Part shown: piece after piece, positions 25,986 through 35,413 of the stretch
Numbering within the stretch: position 1 is the stretch's first letter
Layout of the letters: the number at the start of each line of letters is the position of its first letter
Assembly (NCBI RefSeq): GCF_011326755.1
Contig: NZ_JAAOIE010000003.1
Coordinates: forward strand, 472,219 to 536,218
Direction: 5' to 3'
DNA: 64,000 nucleotides
Source: Cochlodiniinecator piscidefendens
GTDB lineage: Bacteria > Pseudomonadota > Alphaproteobacteria > Rhodobacterales > Rhodobacteraceae
Program-made: the position numbers and the translations under genes
The notes under the pieces: model-generated
The model's input: the letters and a program-made list of their open reading frames with translations, nothing else
Told to the model about the DNA's origin: nothing
Database searches by the model: none

Positions 25986-28268
25986 TTAGCCGTAGTGGGC
26001 GACCGGTGTGCCTGCGACCGCAGACATGTTGAGTAGGCCGCGCGCCGTAATAGATGGCGTGACAATATGAGCGCGATTGCCCATGCCCATCAATATGGGG
26101 CCGACTTCCAACCCGCCTGCTTTGACTTTTAGGATGTTGCGCACGCCGCTTGCTGCGTCTGTATTCGCAAAAATTAAAACATTGGCAGGCCCTTTAAGGC
26201 GTGAGTTCGGGAAAATGCGATTGCGCACCGCTATGTCCAGCGCCGCGTCGATATGCATTTCCCCTTCATAAGCAAAGTCGCGTTCCGATGAATCTAAAAG
26301 GGCCAAAGCTGCCCGCATACGTTCACCTGTGTCACATTGTAGATTGCCAAATTGAGAATATGAACAAAGGGCAATTTGAGGCTCTACGCCAAAGCGCCGT
26401 ACGTGCCGGGCGGCAGATATAGCTGTTTCTGCAATTTGCTCAGGTGTGGGTTCCGGGTGCAAATGCGTATCTGAAATGAAGAGAGGACCGTCTTCTAAGA
26501 TCATAAGGCTAAGCGCGCCCGTTGGGTGTAGTTCTTTGGTTCCTAAAATCTGCTGCACATAGTTGAGGTGCCACAGGTATTCGCCAAAGGTGCCGCAAAT
26601 TAGGCTGTCAGCTTCGCCGCGTTGAACCATGATCGCGCCAATGGCGGTTGTGTTCGTGCGCATGATTGCCTTGGCCAGATCAGGTGTCACGCCGCGGCGG
26701 GCCATAATCTCATGATATGTGCCCCAATAATCCCGGTATCGCGGATCATTCTCAGGATTGACGAGGTCAAAATCGCGGCCAATTTGCATGGAGAGACCCG
26801 CGCGTTCACAGCGGCGTTCGATGACATCAGGGCGGCCAACTAGGATAGGTTTGTCTGTGGTTTCTTCCAGCATAGCGTTAGCAGCACGAAGAACCCGCTC
26901 ATCTTCACCTTCTGCGAATACGATTTTACGCGATGCTGTTGCCGCTGCTTCAAACACTGGACGCATAAAGAGCGCCGATTTGAAGACCGATTGATTTAGT
27001 TTTTCTTTGTAGGCTTCAATGTCTTCTACAGGTGCTTTTGCAACCCCAGTTTTCATCGCGGCATTGGCAACTGCGCTAGCGACGACGCCAATGAGACGCG
27101 GATCAAAAGGTTTAGGAATTAGGTAGTCTGCACCGAAGGTCAGCTGTTCGCCTTTATAAGCTGCGGCGGCTTCGGCTGATGTGGTCGCGCGGGCCAACTC
27201 AGCAATACCTTCGACACAGGCGATTTGCATTTCATCGTTAATTTGCGTGGCTTGGACATCCAATGCACCACGAAAGATAAATGGAAAGCAGAGCACGTTA
27301 TTGACTTGGTTCGGATAGTCCGAGCGCCCGGTCGCCATGATTGCGTCAGGTGCAACCGCGCGTACCTCTTCGGGTAAAATCTCTGGGGTTGGATTTGCAA
27401 GGGCAAAAACAATAGGGCGTTTTGCCATTTTGCGCACCATGTCTTGCTTTAACACACCAGGGCCAGACAGACCGAGAAATAGGTCGGCATTGTCGATAAC
27501 ATCATCGAGCGTTCTATGCTCTGATGCTTGGGCAAACTCCGCTTTTTGCGGAGTCATTTCCTCTGTGCGACCTTCGTAAACCAACCCAGCAATATCACAG
27601 AGCCAAACATTTTCTCTTTTGACGCCCAGTTTCAGCAACATGTTCAGGCAGGCAATTCCAGCCGCGCCTCCGCCTGTTGAAACAATTTTTATATCCTCGA
27701 TGTTTTTCTCTGCAACGCGTAAGGCATTCAGGGCAGCAGCGCCAACGACGATGGCCGTTCCGTGTTGGTCATCATGGAATACGGGTATGTTCATGCGTTC
27801 CCGGCAGAGTTTTTCGACGATGAAACAATCAGGGGCTTTGATGTCCTCAAGATTAATTGCACCAAAAGTAGGCTCCAGTGCGCAAACGATATCGGCAAGC
27901 TTTTCCGGGTTTTTCTCATTCACCTCGATGTCAAAGCAATCAATATTGGCGAATTTTTTGAATAGAACGGCTTTGCCTTCCATAACAGGTTTCGATGCCA
28001 AAGCACCAATATTGCCCAGCCCCAGAACCGCTGTACCATTGGAAACAACCGCGACAAGGTTTCCACGAGCTGTATATTTTGATGCCGTTTCAGGATCTTT
28101 GGAGATCTCAATACAGGCTTCGGCGACACCCGGAGAATACGCGCGGGCAAGGTCACGACCATTTGCCATTGGTTTGGTCGCGCGAATTTCGAGTTTTCCC
28201 GGTTTTGGAAATTCGTGGTAATCAAGGGCGGCTTGTCGTCCAGAGGATTGAGAAGGCTTGTCGGTCAC
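25986..28268 (-). CDS. maeB: NADP-dependent malic enzyme (MaeB type)
   Basis: MaeB decarboxylates malate to pyruvate with NADP reduction. The 760-residue protein has the two-part MaeB architecture: an N-terminal malic domain (RDLARAYSPGVAEACIEI, then FHDDQHGTAIVVGAA) with the NADP-binding region SGPGVLK and ALANPTPEI, and a C-terminal phosphotransacetylase-like domain (from about residue 430: RKIVFAEGEDERVLRAAN) thought to be regulatory. The start is GTG at 28268 with AGGAG upstream. It probably drains C4 carbon made from propionyl-CoA. A cupin gene is divergent upstream. Confidence 0.96.
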   Translation of the reverse strand: MTDKPSQSSGRQAALDYHEFPKPGKLEIRATKPMANGRDLARAYSPGVAEACIEISKDPETASKYTARGNLVAVVSNGTAVLGLGNIGALASKPVMEGKAVLFKKFANIDCFDIEVNEKNPEKLADIVCALEPTFGAINLEDIKAPDCFIVEKLCRERMNIPVFHDDQHGTAIVVGAAALNALRVAEKNIEDIKIVSTGGGAAGIACLNMLLKLGVKRENVWLCDIAGLVYEGRTEEMTPQKAEFAQASEHRTLDDVIDNADLFLGLSGPGVLKQDMVRKMAKRPIVFALANPTPEILPEEVRAVAPDAIMATGRSDYPNQVNNVLCFPFIFRGALDVQATQINDEMQIACVEGIAELARATTSAEAAAAYKGEQLTFGADYLIPKPFDPRLIGVVASAVANAAMKTGVAKAPVEDIEAYKEKLNQSVFKSALFMRPVFEAAATASRKIVFAEGEDERVLRAANAMLEETTDKPILVGRPDVIERRCERAGLSMQIGRDFDLVNPENDPRYRDYWGTYHEIMARRGVTPDLAKAIMRTNTTAIGAIMVQRGEADSLICGTFGEYLWHLNYVQQILGTKELHPTGALSLMILEDGPLFISDTHLHPEPTPEQIAETAISAARHVRRFGVEPQIALCSYSQFGNLQCDTGERMRAALALLDSSERDFAYEGEMHIDAALDIAVRNRIFPNSRLKGPANVLIFANTDAASGVRNILKVKAGGLEVGPILMGMGNRAHIVTPSITARGLLNMSAVAGTPVAHYG

Positions 28269-28371
28269 TGGGGTTCTCCTGCTTTTCTGGTTTGGTTTAG
28301 CGTTAAACTATATTGGATGGTGTGGATAGATTGGATTTATTTCAGGCTTAAAGTAGTTGTTGCATTCAGAG

Positions 28372-28383
28372 GCGTTCGAACGC
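28372..28383. promoter_or_regulatory. 12-base palindrome between maeB and cupin gene
   Basis: GCGTTCGAACGC is a perfect palindrome in the divergent gap, 32 bases upstream of the cupin ATG and about 100 from the maeB start. It looks like a compact operator; the binding protein is unknown. Confidence 0.35.
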
Positions 28384-28414
28384 AGTCTCTACACAAATGT
28401 ATTAAGGGGGTCTT

Positions 28415-29500
28415 ATGTCAGAAATACGCGCTGAAATTCGATTGGCGACCGCTGAGCTTCGGGATGATATTCCCTTTTTCACAAAAACCCTAAAAATGAA
28501 GATGGACATGATTTATCCTGCGGATGATCCGCAGGTCGCTGTGTTTTCAGGTCATGGCGTGCGCGTTCGGGTCGAAAACGGGGCATCTGAAGCGCCGGCT
28601 ACGTTGCGCATATTGACAGAAGAGCCAGATCAATTCGCTGGGGGTGAACGTGTTTTGATTGCTCCCAACGGGACACGTATTGAAATTGACGATCTTAACC
28701 CACCATTGGTAATGCCCGAGACAGAACATGCGTTTGTCGTACGTCGCCTAAAAGATCAGGCCCCGTGGGTTATCGGACGGGCGGGGATGCAGTACCGCGA
28801 TTTGGTTCCATCTCGCTTAGGGGGGTCAATCATTGCGAGCCATATCCGTATTCCTGATGGTGGCCCTGTCCCGGATATGGTGCATTTCCACAAAGTGGGG
28901 TTTCAGCTCATTTTTTGTATTAAGGGGTGGGTTGATGTCGTCTATGAAGACCAAGGCGAACCTATTCGCTTGCATGCGGGCAATTGTTTCATTCAGCCAC
29001 CGGAAATCCGTCATCGGGTTCTATTTGCGTCTGATAACATTGAGGTCATCGAAATTGGTGTCCCAGCTGAGCACGTCACCGAGATTGACCATGACATCGA
29101 ATTGCCGACACCGCATTTTCGTCCGGAGCGTGAGTGGGATGGTCAAAAGTTTGTGCACCATGTGGCGGACACAGCAACATGGACTCCGTTCCGTATTCCG
29201 GGCTTCCAAAGCCGGGATACATCAATCGCTGAAAATACAAAAAACGTTGCCGGTGTTCACGTGATACATCCGGGGGACGGCGAGGTCGCTTGGGCTACCC
29301 ATTCAGCTGACATTCATTTCACCTTTGTGATGCGCGGTAGTATGACATTGGAAGGCGAAGGCAAAGAGCCATATGACCTCGAAGAGGGCGACGCATTTGT
29401 AATCCCGCCGGGTATGAAAACAAAATACTCTAACGCATCCGATGACCTAGAGCTGATGGAAGTGAGCTTGCCGGGTATTTTTGAAACCGCATTGGGCTAA
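28415..29500 (+). CDS. Double-cupin domain protein
   Basis: This 361-residue cytoplasmic protein begins with a short region (to about residue 95) resembling half of a VOC/glyoxalase domain (DMIYPADDPQVAVFSGHGVR), then two cupin barrels. The first has MVHFHKVGFQLIFCIKGWVD and HAGNCFIQPPEIRH, with His residues able to bind metal; the second has DIHFTFVMRGSMTLEGEG and EEGDAFVIPPGMK. Such proteins are usually metal-dependent oxygenases, isomerases or sensors; no substrate can be read from the sequence. It precedes the salvage operon with an 83-base gap, so a link to it is uncertain. Confidence 0.85.
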   Translation: MSEIRAEIRLATAELRDDIPFFTKTLKMKMDMIYPADDPQVAVFSGHGVRVRVENGASEAPATLRILTEEPDQFAGGERVLIAPNGTRIEIDDLNPPLVMPETEHAFVVRRLKDQAPWVIGRAGMQYRDLVPSRLGGSIIASHIRIPDGGPVPDMVHFHKVGFQLIFCIKGWVDVVYEDQGEPIRLHAGNCFIQPPEIRHRVLFASDNIEVIEIGVPAEHVTEIDHDIELPTPHFRPEREWDGQKFVHHVADTATWTPFRIPGFQSRDTSIAENTKNVAGVHVIHPGDGEVAWATHSADIHFTFVMRGSMTLEGEGKEPYDLEEGDAFVIPPGMKTKYSNASDDLELMEVSLPGIFETALG

Positions 29501-29552
29501 CTCCTGCGGATAAGCCGTGCTAGGCACTTGCATCCCATGCGTATTGAGAGCA

Positions 29553-29584
29553 TTTTTGACCAATTGGTAATAGGAGGTCAAAAA
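29553..29584 (+). promoter_or_regulatory. Hairpin masking the cdd ribosome site
   Basis: TTTTTGACC (29553-29561) pairs perfectly with GGTCAAAAA (29576-29584). The right arm includes the last two Gs of the AGGAGG ribosome site (29572-29577) and the A of the cdd ATG. Folding would hide the start and could limit translation of the salvage operon. Confidence 0.5.
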
Positions 29585-29976
29585 TGTCCCTGCTGGATGC
29601 GGCGAAAAAGGTGCGTGAAAATGCACATGCACCATATTCGAACTTCAAGGTAGGAGCCGCAATTACGACTCCTTCCGGTCAGGTATACGTTGGGTGCAAT
29701 GTAGAAAACGTTGCCTATCCCGAAGGAACATGCGCCGAAGCTGGGGCTATTGCTGCTATGGTTGCAGCGGGTGAGACGCAGATTGTAGAAATTGCTGTTG
29801 TTGCTGACTGCCCTACACCAATTCCGCCGTGCGGGGGGTGCCGACAAAAAATAAGTGAGTTCGCAGAGCCGAATGCGCAGGTAACGATGGCAACCGTAGA
29901 TGGGCAAATAAACACTTTATCCGTTGGTGAATTGTTACCCGGAAGCTTTTCCGCCGCCCATATGGAAAATGGCTAA
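29584..29976 (+). CDS. cdd: Cytidine deaminase
   Basis: Cdd hydrolyses cytidine and deoxycytidine to uridine and deoxyuridine. The 130-residue homotetrameric type is recognised by APYSNFKVGAA, the catalytic TCAEAGAI (zinc Cys and general-base Glu) and the second zinc pair in PPCGGCRQ. It is the first gene of the salvage operon; deoA starts 3 bases after its stop. A hairpin over its ribosome site may control translation. Confidence 0.96.
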   Translation: MSLLDAAKKVRENAHAPYSNFKVGAAITTPSGQVYVGCNVENVAYPEGTCAEAGAIAAMVAAGETQIVEIAVVADCPTPIPPCGGCRQKISEFAEPNAQVTMATVDGQINTLSVGELLPGSFSAAHMENG

Positions 29977-29979
29977 ACG

Positions 29980-31284
29980 ATGGACGCTCAATCGATTATT
30001 GCAAAGTGCCGCGAAGGTCTTCCCCTTAGTCCTGCGGAAACGCAATGGTTTGCCAAAGGGTTGGCGACATCTGAGGTCACAGATGCTCAGGCCGGCGCGT
30101 TTGCGATGGCTGTGTGTCTCAATGGAATGACCGACGAAGCCCGTGTTCACTTGACTGAGGCAATGCGCGATAGCGGTGATGTGCTGAACTGGGATTTGCC
30201 AGGACCTATCGTTGATAAACATTCAACGGGAGGCGTCGGAGATTGCGTATCGTTGATCTTAGCACCAGCTTTGGCCGCATGTGGTGCCTACGTGCCAATG
30301 ATTTCTGGTCGGGGTCTCGGCCATACTGGCGGAACATTAGATAAGCTAGAAGCTATTCCGGGTGTCCAAACAGAAGTGTCTGAAGCAAAGCTGCGTGAGA
30401 TGGTTTCTGAAGTTGGCGTAGCGATCGTTGGGGCTACGGGGAACATTGCACCTGCCGACAAGCGTTTGTACGCAATCCGTGATGTAACGGCCACCGTACA
30501 AAGTGTTGATTTGATTACGGCATCTATTCTGTCAAAAAAACTGGCCGCCGGGTTGGATGGGTTGGTGTTGGATGTGAAATGCGGATCAGGTGCATTTATG
30601 AAAACGCAGGCAGAGGCCACGCAATTGGCACATGCGCTTGTTTCCACCGCCAATGGGGCCGGATGCAAAACGCAGGCGGTTATTACCGATATGTCACAGC
30701 CGCTTGCCTCAGCAGCAGGAAATGCGCTTGAGATCGTTGAAGTGATGAATGCGCTGGGCGGGGATCTAGCGTCCCCACTTGCGCAGCTCAGTATTGCTCA
30801 AGGTGGTATGGCGCTATTGTTGGCTGGTCTCGCAGAAACCGAGGCGCAAGGCAAAGCAATGATGTCCCGCGCAATTTCATCTGGTGAAGCGCTGGAGCGA
30901 TTTTCAAAAATGATGCATGCCTTGGGCGGACCTGCTGACTTCAGTCAAACGTGGCAGCGGGATTTACCTGTTGCTCCGGTAAAGGCACCTCTGGTTGCGC
31001 CGCATGACGGGTATGTGTCGGAGATCGAGACAGATGCTATTGGCATGGCTGTCGTGCGTCTTGGCGGTGGGCGGCTCGTTGGTGGGCAAGCGCTTGATTA
31101 TAGTGTGGGGGTATCGCAAATAGCGGGCCTTGGAACGAAGGTGGGCAAAGGCGATGTGTTGGCTTATGTGAACGCGGAATCTGAAGATAGTGCTAATCAG
31201 GCGCTGTTATCGCTGAGTGATGCATTTCGCGTTGCGCCCGTCGCAGATGTTCCGCCTTTGATTTTGCAAAAGGTTTTTAAATGA
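29980..31284 (+). CDS. deoA: Thymidine phosphorylase
   Basis: DeoA splits thymidine and deoxyuridine into base and deoxyribose-1-phosphate. The 434-residue protein shows the phosphate loop KHSTGGVGD, GRGLGHTGGTLDKLEAIPG (the family signature) and VDLITASILSKKLAAGLDG. It is packed against cdd (3-base gap) and overlaps deoB by four bases (ATGA), so the operon is tightly coupled. Confidence 0.97.
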   Translation: MDAQSIIAKCREGLPLSPAETQWFAKGLATSEVTDAQAGAFAMAVCLNGMTDEARVHLTEAMRDSGDVLNWDLPGPIVDKHSTGGVGDCVSLILAPALAACGAYVPMISGRGLGHTGGTLDKLEAIPGVQTEVSEAKLREMVSEVGVAIVGATGNIAPADKRLYAIRDVTATVQSVDLITASILSKKLAAGLDGLVLDVKCGSGAFMKTQAEATQLAHALVSTANGAGCKTQAVITDMSQPLASAAGNALEIVEVMNALGGDLASPLAQLSIAQGGMALLLAGLAETEAQGKAMMSRAISSGEALERFSKMMHALGGPADFSQTWQRDLPVAPVKAPLVAPHDGYVSEIETDAIGMAVVRLGGGRLVGGQALDYSVGVSQIAGLGTKVGKGDVLAYVNAESEDSANQALLSLSDAFRVAPVADVPPLILQKVFK

Positions 31285-32480
31285 CAAGAGCATTTCTCGT
31301 GGTTTTGGATTCAGTAGGCTGCGGGGGCGCACCGGATGCTGAAGCGTTTGGTGATCCCGGGGCGAATACGCTAGGGCATATTATCGAAGCCTGCGCAGCA
31401 GGCGAAGCAGAGGAGGGTCGAAGTGGCCCGCTAAAAGTTCCTAATCTGGATAGTTTGGGGCTGGGGGCAGCTGTGCGCTTGGCCTCTGATGTTGCAACAC
31501 CTGGATTGGACGCCGCGCCTCATGGCTACTGGGGGGCGGCAACCGAAACTTCCCCTGGTAAAGATACGCCGACGGGACATTGGGAAATAGCCGGTGTTCC
31601 TGTGCCGTGGGATTGGCATTACTTTCCAAATACTGATCCAACGTTTCCCCTGCATATCACCGAAGCTTTGTGTCGCTTTGCAGGGACAAAAGGCATTTTG
31701 GGCAATCGACATGCTTCAGGCACCGGGATAATAGAGGAAGAGGGTCAGCGGCATATCGAAACTGGTTGGCCGATTTGCTATACATCCGTTGATAGCGTTT
31801 TACAGATTGCAGCGCATGAAGAACACTTCGGTTTGGATCGATTGCTTCAGCTTTGCCGGGATGTCGCCCCACTCTTGCATGAAATGAAAGTGGGTCGTGT
31901 CATAGCGCGCCCGTTTGTTGGGGATTGCGAAGCCGGTTTTGTGCGCACGACCAACCGCAAGGACTTCGCGGTAGAACCACCGGAGGCAACCATTTGCGAT
32001 TTGGTACATCGATCTGGTTCCAAGGTTTACGCTATCGGGAAAATCGGTGACATCTTTTCGATGCGTGGGATAGATGAGCTGCGCAAAGGGGCAGACTCTG
32101 AGCTCATGCAGCATTTGGCTGATTTCGTCGACAGCGCAGACGAGGGAAGCCTTACGTTCGCCAACTTCGTAGAATTTGATACGCAATATGGTCATCGGCG
32201 TGACGTGTCAGGCTATGCTCGGGCGCTCGAGTGGTTTGACGCCCAACTGCCTAACCTGTTCGCTAAAATGCGGGATGGTGATATCATGATATTTACTGCG
32301 GATCATGGAAACGACCCGACCTACCGCGGCACAGATCATACGCGCGAACGTGTTCCTGTGGTCATTCATGGATTAGGTGCTGGTGAAGTCGGGCATTGCG
32401 GATTTGCTGATATCGGCGCGTCGATTTCTACCTATCTCAACGTATCTAGGCCCGGTGCCGGAAAGAGCTTTTTGCCATGA
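31281..32480 (+). CDS. deoB: Phosphopentomutase
   Basis: DeoB converts deoxyribose-1-phosphate or ribose-1-phosphate to the 5-phosphate, using a binuclear Mn centre of the alkaline phosphatase superfamily. The 399-residue protein has LDSVGCGGAPDAE at the N-terminus, DPGANTLGHI, GKDTPTGHWE with the phospho-threonine, and the metal-binding FTADHGNDPTYRGTDHTRE. It overlaps deoA and add by four bases each. Confidence 0.97.
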   Translation: MTRAFLVVLDSVGCGGAPDAEAFGDPGANTLGHIIEACAAGEAEEGRSGPLKVPNLDSLGLGAAVRLASDVATPGLDAAPHGYWGAATETSPGKDTPTGHWEIAGVPVPWDWHYFPNTDPTFPLHITEALCRFAGTKGILGNRHASGTGIIEEEGQRHIETGWPICYTSVDSVLQIAAHEEHFGLDRLLQLCRDVAPLLHEMKVGRVIARPFVGDCEAGFVRTTNRKDFAVEPPEATICDLVHRSGSKVYAIGKIGDIFSMRGIDELRKGADSELMQHLADFVDSADEGSLTFANFVEFDTQYGHRRDVSGYARALEWFDAQLPNLFAKMRDGDIMIFTADHGNDPTYRGTDHTRERVPVVIHGLGAGEVGHCGFADIGASISTYLNVSRPGAGKSFLP

Positions 32481-33463
32481 GTAAATCCTATCCAAAGGTT
32501 GAACTACATATGCACCTAGAAGGTGCGGCACCGCCTGCCTTTATTCGTGGCTTGGCCAAAGAAAAATCCATGGATATATCTGGGGTTTTCGATGAAAATG
32601 GTCATTACGCCTACCGCGATTTTGTGCATTTTTTGCGGGTCTATGAAGCAGCCACCGAAACGTTGAAATCACCGGAAGATTACCGCCGTTTGACGCTTGC
32701 GGTTTTGGAGGAAAGCGCAAGCCACGGGGTGATTTATTCCGAAACATTTCTGTCGCCTGATTTTTGTGGGGGCGGTGATGTTGGTGCATGGCGTGAATAC
32801 TTGCTGGCGATCCAAGAGGCTGCGGATGAAGCAGAGCGTACCGCTGGGATTACGCTACGTGGTATTGTGACGGCAGTACGTCATTTTGGACCTGACAAAG
32901 CCAAAGCTGCGGCGCTTTGCGCTGCTGAAACGGCTGGAGATTGGCTTGTTGGATTTGGGATCGCTGGGGATGAAAACGCGGGTAAACCGCAGGATTTTGC
33001 GTATTCATTTGATATGGCGCGCGAAGCTGGCTTGCGGCTGACAGCTCATGCAGGTGAATGGGGTGGGCCGCAGTCCATCAGAGATGCGCTTAGTCTTGGT
33101 GTCGAGCGTATCGGGCATGGTGTTCGCGCTATCGAAGATCTGGCATTGGTTGATCAATTGGCAGAAGATGGGATTGTGCTTGAGGTGTGCCCAGGGTCAA
33201 ATATTGCCTTAGGCGTTTATCGGCGCTGGCATCAGCATCCGATTGAAAAATTGATAGAGCGGGGCGTTAAGGTAACCGTTTCAACCGATGACCCACCTTT
33301 CTTTCACACAACGATGACCGATGAATTTGATCGCTTGTCAACGACGTTTGGTTGGGGTGAAAGCGAATTTCACACCCTGAATAAAACCGCTGCGCAGGCT
33401 GCATTTTGCAATGATGACACCCGCGCAAAAATCCTTAAGAAACTGGAGCTATCTGATGCTTGA
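32477..33463 (+). CDS. add: Adenosine deaminase
   Basis: Add deaminates adenosine and deoxyadenosine to inosine forms in the cytoplasm. The 328-residue TIM-barrel amidohydrolase carries the zinc ligands [14 protein letters not shown] (His and catalytic Glu) and STDDPPFF. The HMHLEG variant is common in the adenosine/adenine deaminase family, so adenine deaminase activity is a possible alternative; the nucleoside operon favours adenosine. It overlaps deoB (ATGA) and upp by 8 bases. Confidence 0.92.
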   Translation: MSKSYPKVELHMHLEGAAPPAFIRGLAKEKSMDISGVFDENGHYAYRDFVHFLRVYEAATETLKSPEDYRRLTLAVLEESASHGVIYSETFLSPDFCGGGDVGAWREYLLAIQEAADEAERTAGITLRGIVTAVRHFGPDKAKAAALCAAETAGDWLVGFGIAGDENAGKPQDFAYSFDMAREAGLRLTAHAGEWGGPQSIRDALSLGVERIGHGVRAIEDLALVDQLAEDGIVLEVCPGSNIALGVYRRWHQHPIEKLIERGVKVTVSTDDPPFFHTTMTDEFDRLSTTFGWGESEFHTLNKTAAQAAFCNDDTRAKILKKLELSDA

Positions 33464-34088
33464 TCACCTTACAATCGTTGACCATCCCCTTGTGCAACAC
33501 AAACTAACCTTGATGCGCCAAAAGGGGACGCCAACGGCAGGGTTTCGCCAGCTATTACGCGAAATCAGCCAGTTGTTAGCCTACGAGGTGACACGCGAGC
33601 TTAATATGACCACAAAGCGCATCGAAACCCCTATGCAAGAAATGGATGCACCGGTTTTAGACGGAAAAAAACTGGCATTGATTTCCATTCTGCGTGCTGG
33701 CAATGGGCTTTTGGATGGCGTGCTTGAGCTCATTCCATCTGCCCGTGTTGGGTTTGTTGGTCTTTATCGTGATGAAGAAACCTTAGAGCCTGTTCAGTAT
33801 TATTTTAAGGTGCCTGAAGAACTCGAAGATCGTTTGGTTATCGCTGTGGATCCAATGCTTGCGACAGGTAACTCTTCGATCGCGGCTATTGATTTGCTGA
33901 AGCAGGCAGGGGCGAAAAACATTCGTTTCTTGTGTTTGTTAGCCTCGCCTGAAGGGGTAGCAAAAATGAAAGAAGCGCATCCTGATGTTCCAATCATTAC
34001 AGCCTCATTGGACGAAAAGCTGAATGAAAAGGGATATATTGTTCCAGGACTCGGTGATGCTGGCGACAGAATGTTTGGCACAAAATGA
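33456..34088 (+). CDS. upp: Uracil phosphoribosyltransferase
   Basis: Upp makes UMP from uracil and PRPP. The 210-residue protein starts [17 protein letters not shown], typical for Upp; the PRPP loop is [17 protein letters not shown], where many homologues have GGS in place of GNS. The C-terminal [17 protein letters not shown] uracil-binding end is present. It overlaps the end of add by 8 bases, with CTGGAG as ribosome site, and closes the salvage operon. Confidence 0.97.
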   Translation: MLDHLTIVDHPLVQHKLTLMRQKGTPTAGFRQLLREISQLLAYEVTRELNMTTKRIETPMQEMDAPVLDGKKLALISILRAGNGLLDGVLELIPSARVGFVGLYRDEETLEPVQYYFKVPEELEDRLVIAVDPMLATGNSSIAAIDLLKQAGAKNIRFLCLLASPEGVAKMKEAHPDVPIITASLDEKLNEKGYIVPGLGDAGDRMFGTK

Positions 34089-34124
34089 TTCGCTGACTCT
34101 TTACTATATCTGTAATCTCGTGCA

Positions 34125-34150
34125 TGCTCCCACTACATATTGTGGGGGCA
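34125..34150 (+). promoter_or_regulatory. Hairpin covering ribosome site of SPOR gene
   Basis: TGCTCCCAC (34125-34133) pairs with GTGGGGGCA (34142-34150) with one G-U, loop TACATATT. The right arm contains the G-rich ribosome site just before the ATG at 34154. It also lies 37 bases after upp and could serve as a transcript-end structure. Confidence 0.45.
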
Positions 34151-34153
34151 CAT

Positions 34154-35374
34154 ATGAAATTATTAAATGTAACATCGGCTATTGCCGTTTGTCTTATGGG
34201 TATCGCAGGCCCTATTTCTGCGCAAACAGTTGGGGACGGTATTCAACCCGCCAATTTTCCGCCGTCTAGCTATAGTGGGCGGCAATTTGTAGATAATGAC
34301 GGGTGCATGTTTGTACGCGCTGGCCCGACTGGCAGCGTCACATGGGTGCCGCGGGTGACGCAATCACGTCGAGTGATTTGTGGGCAGACGCCGACTTTTG
34401 CTCCGGTCGTAGATGCACCAGCTGCTGCGGTGGCAGCCGCACCAATTGAGCAAACAGCACCTGCGCAATCTCCGCGCCCACGCGTTACTGCACGGCCAGG
34501 ACGTACAGGACAGCCAATTGATACGGTAGCATCAACAACGACAGCGCCGCGGATTGGGCGTTTGCGGCAGGGTCAGCAGCAAACAACAGTTGCGACACCC
34601 GCACCAGCAACGCCAACTGTCGCACCGCAACCGCAGACGACCACTCGAGTTGTCCGTGTGCCTGCCGCGACCCGGCAACAAAATGCAGCCCCTAGTGGTG
34701 GAACGCCTTGTGTCCCAACAACTGGACGATATGCAGTGCGCTGCGGCCCGCAATCTGTTCATCCGGGCGATGTCGCCCGTGGTGTCGTGCGGCCAAATGG
34801 CGTATCATATTCAACTGAAACGGTGCAAGATCCGGTCAGAAACCGAGTTCGTGGTGACACGGAAGCTTCTTATCGGCCACGCCGTGAACCGGTTCCGGTT
34901 ACCATTCCTGAGGGATATGCTGCGGTCTGGACGGATGACCGCTTGAATCCACATCGCGGGCCAAGGACACGCGAAGGCGATCGTCAAATGGCACGTGTAT
35001 GGGTGCCTACAACACCTATGGTTGCTGCGGTAGAAGACTCGTATCGGGATGGCCGCCGTGTTCGGATTATTCGCACATTGCGTCGGCCTGCACGAACGGC
35101 TGCTGCTATACCAGCGCCACAAACAGCCGTGCCAGTACGGTCAAGAACGACACGTACGGAACCAACGCCAACCACTGTTACGCGTAGATATTTGCGTGTT
35201 GGTCAGTTCCGGGATACGACCGAGGCATCCGTTGCTTTGCAGCAATTACGCCAACGTGGGGTTCAGGTGCGGCTGGCAGCATCAGGGGATAACGTCTTGG
35301 TCTTAGCTGGCCCATTTCCCGAAGATGCTGCGTTGAACGCGGCGCGTCGTCAGGTTCGGGCTGCTGGCTATTAA
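34154..35374 (+). CDS. Secreted SPOR-domain protein
   Basis: This 406-residue exported protein has a signal peptide (residues 1-23, ending GPISAQ). A middle region rich in Pro, Thr, Gln and Ala (about residues 85-200) looks like a flexible linker; a second Cys-containing segment (GGTPCVPTTGRYAVRCGPQ) follows. The last 63 residues (RRYLRVGQFRDTTEASVALQ onward) form a SPOR domain, which binds denuded septal peptidoglycan. A periplasmic role in the cell wall or division is inferred. The ATG at 34154 follows GTGGGGG; the open frame to 34124 has no ribosome site. Confidence 0.85.
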   Translation: MKLLNVTSAIAVCLMGIAGPISAQTVGDGIQPANFPPSSYSGRQFVDNDGCMFVRAGPTGSVTWVPRVTQSRRVICGQTPTFAPVVDAPAAAVAAAPIEQTAPAQSPRPRVTARPGRTGQPIDTVASTTTAPRIGRLRQGQQQTTVATPAPATPTVAPQPQTTTRVVRVPAATRQQNAAPSGGTPCVPTTGRYAVRCGPQSVHPGDVARGVVRPNGVSYSTETVQDPVRNRVRGDTEASYRPRREPVPVTIPEGYAAVWTDDRLNPHRGPRTREGDRQMARVWVPTTPMVAAVEDSYRDGRRVRIIRTLRRPARTAAAIPAPQTAVPVRSRTTRTEPTPTTVTRRYLRVGQFRDTTEASVALQQLRQRGVQVRLAASGDNVLVLAGPFPEDAALNAARRQVRAAGY

Positions 35375-35380
35375 TCAATA

Positions 35381-35413
35381 AAAATAGCCCACGCGTTGGC
35401 GGGGCTATTTTTT
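35381..35413. terminator. Terminator shared by convergent genes
   Basis: AAAATAGCCC (35381-35390) pairs with GGGCTATTTT (35402-35411) and runs into further Ts. It sits between the SPOR gene and the convergent M48-like gene; the A/T-ended stem can serve both strands. Confidence 0.9.
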
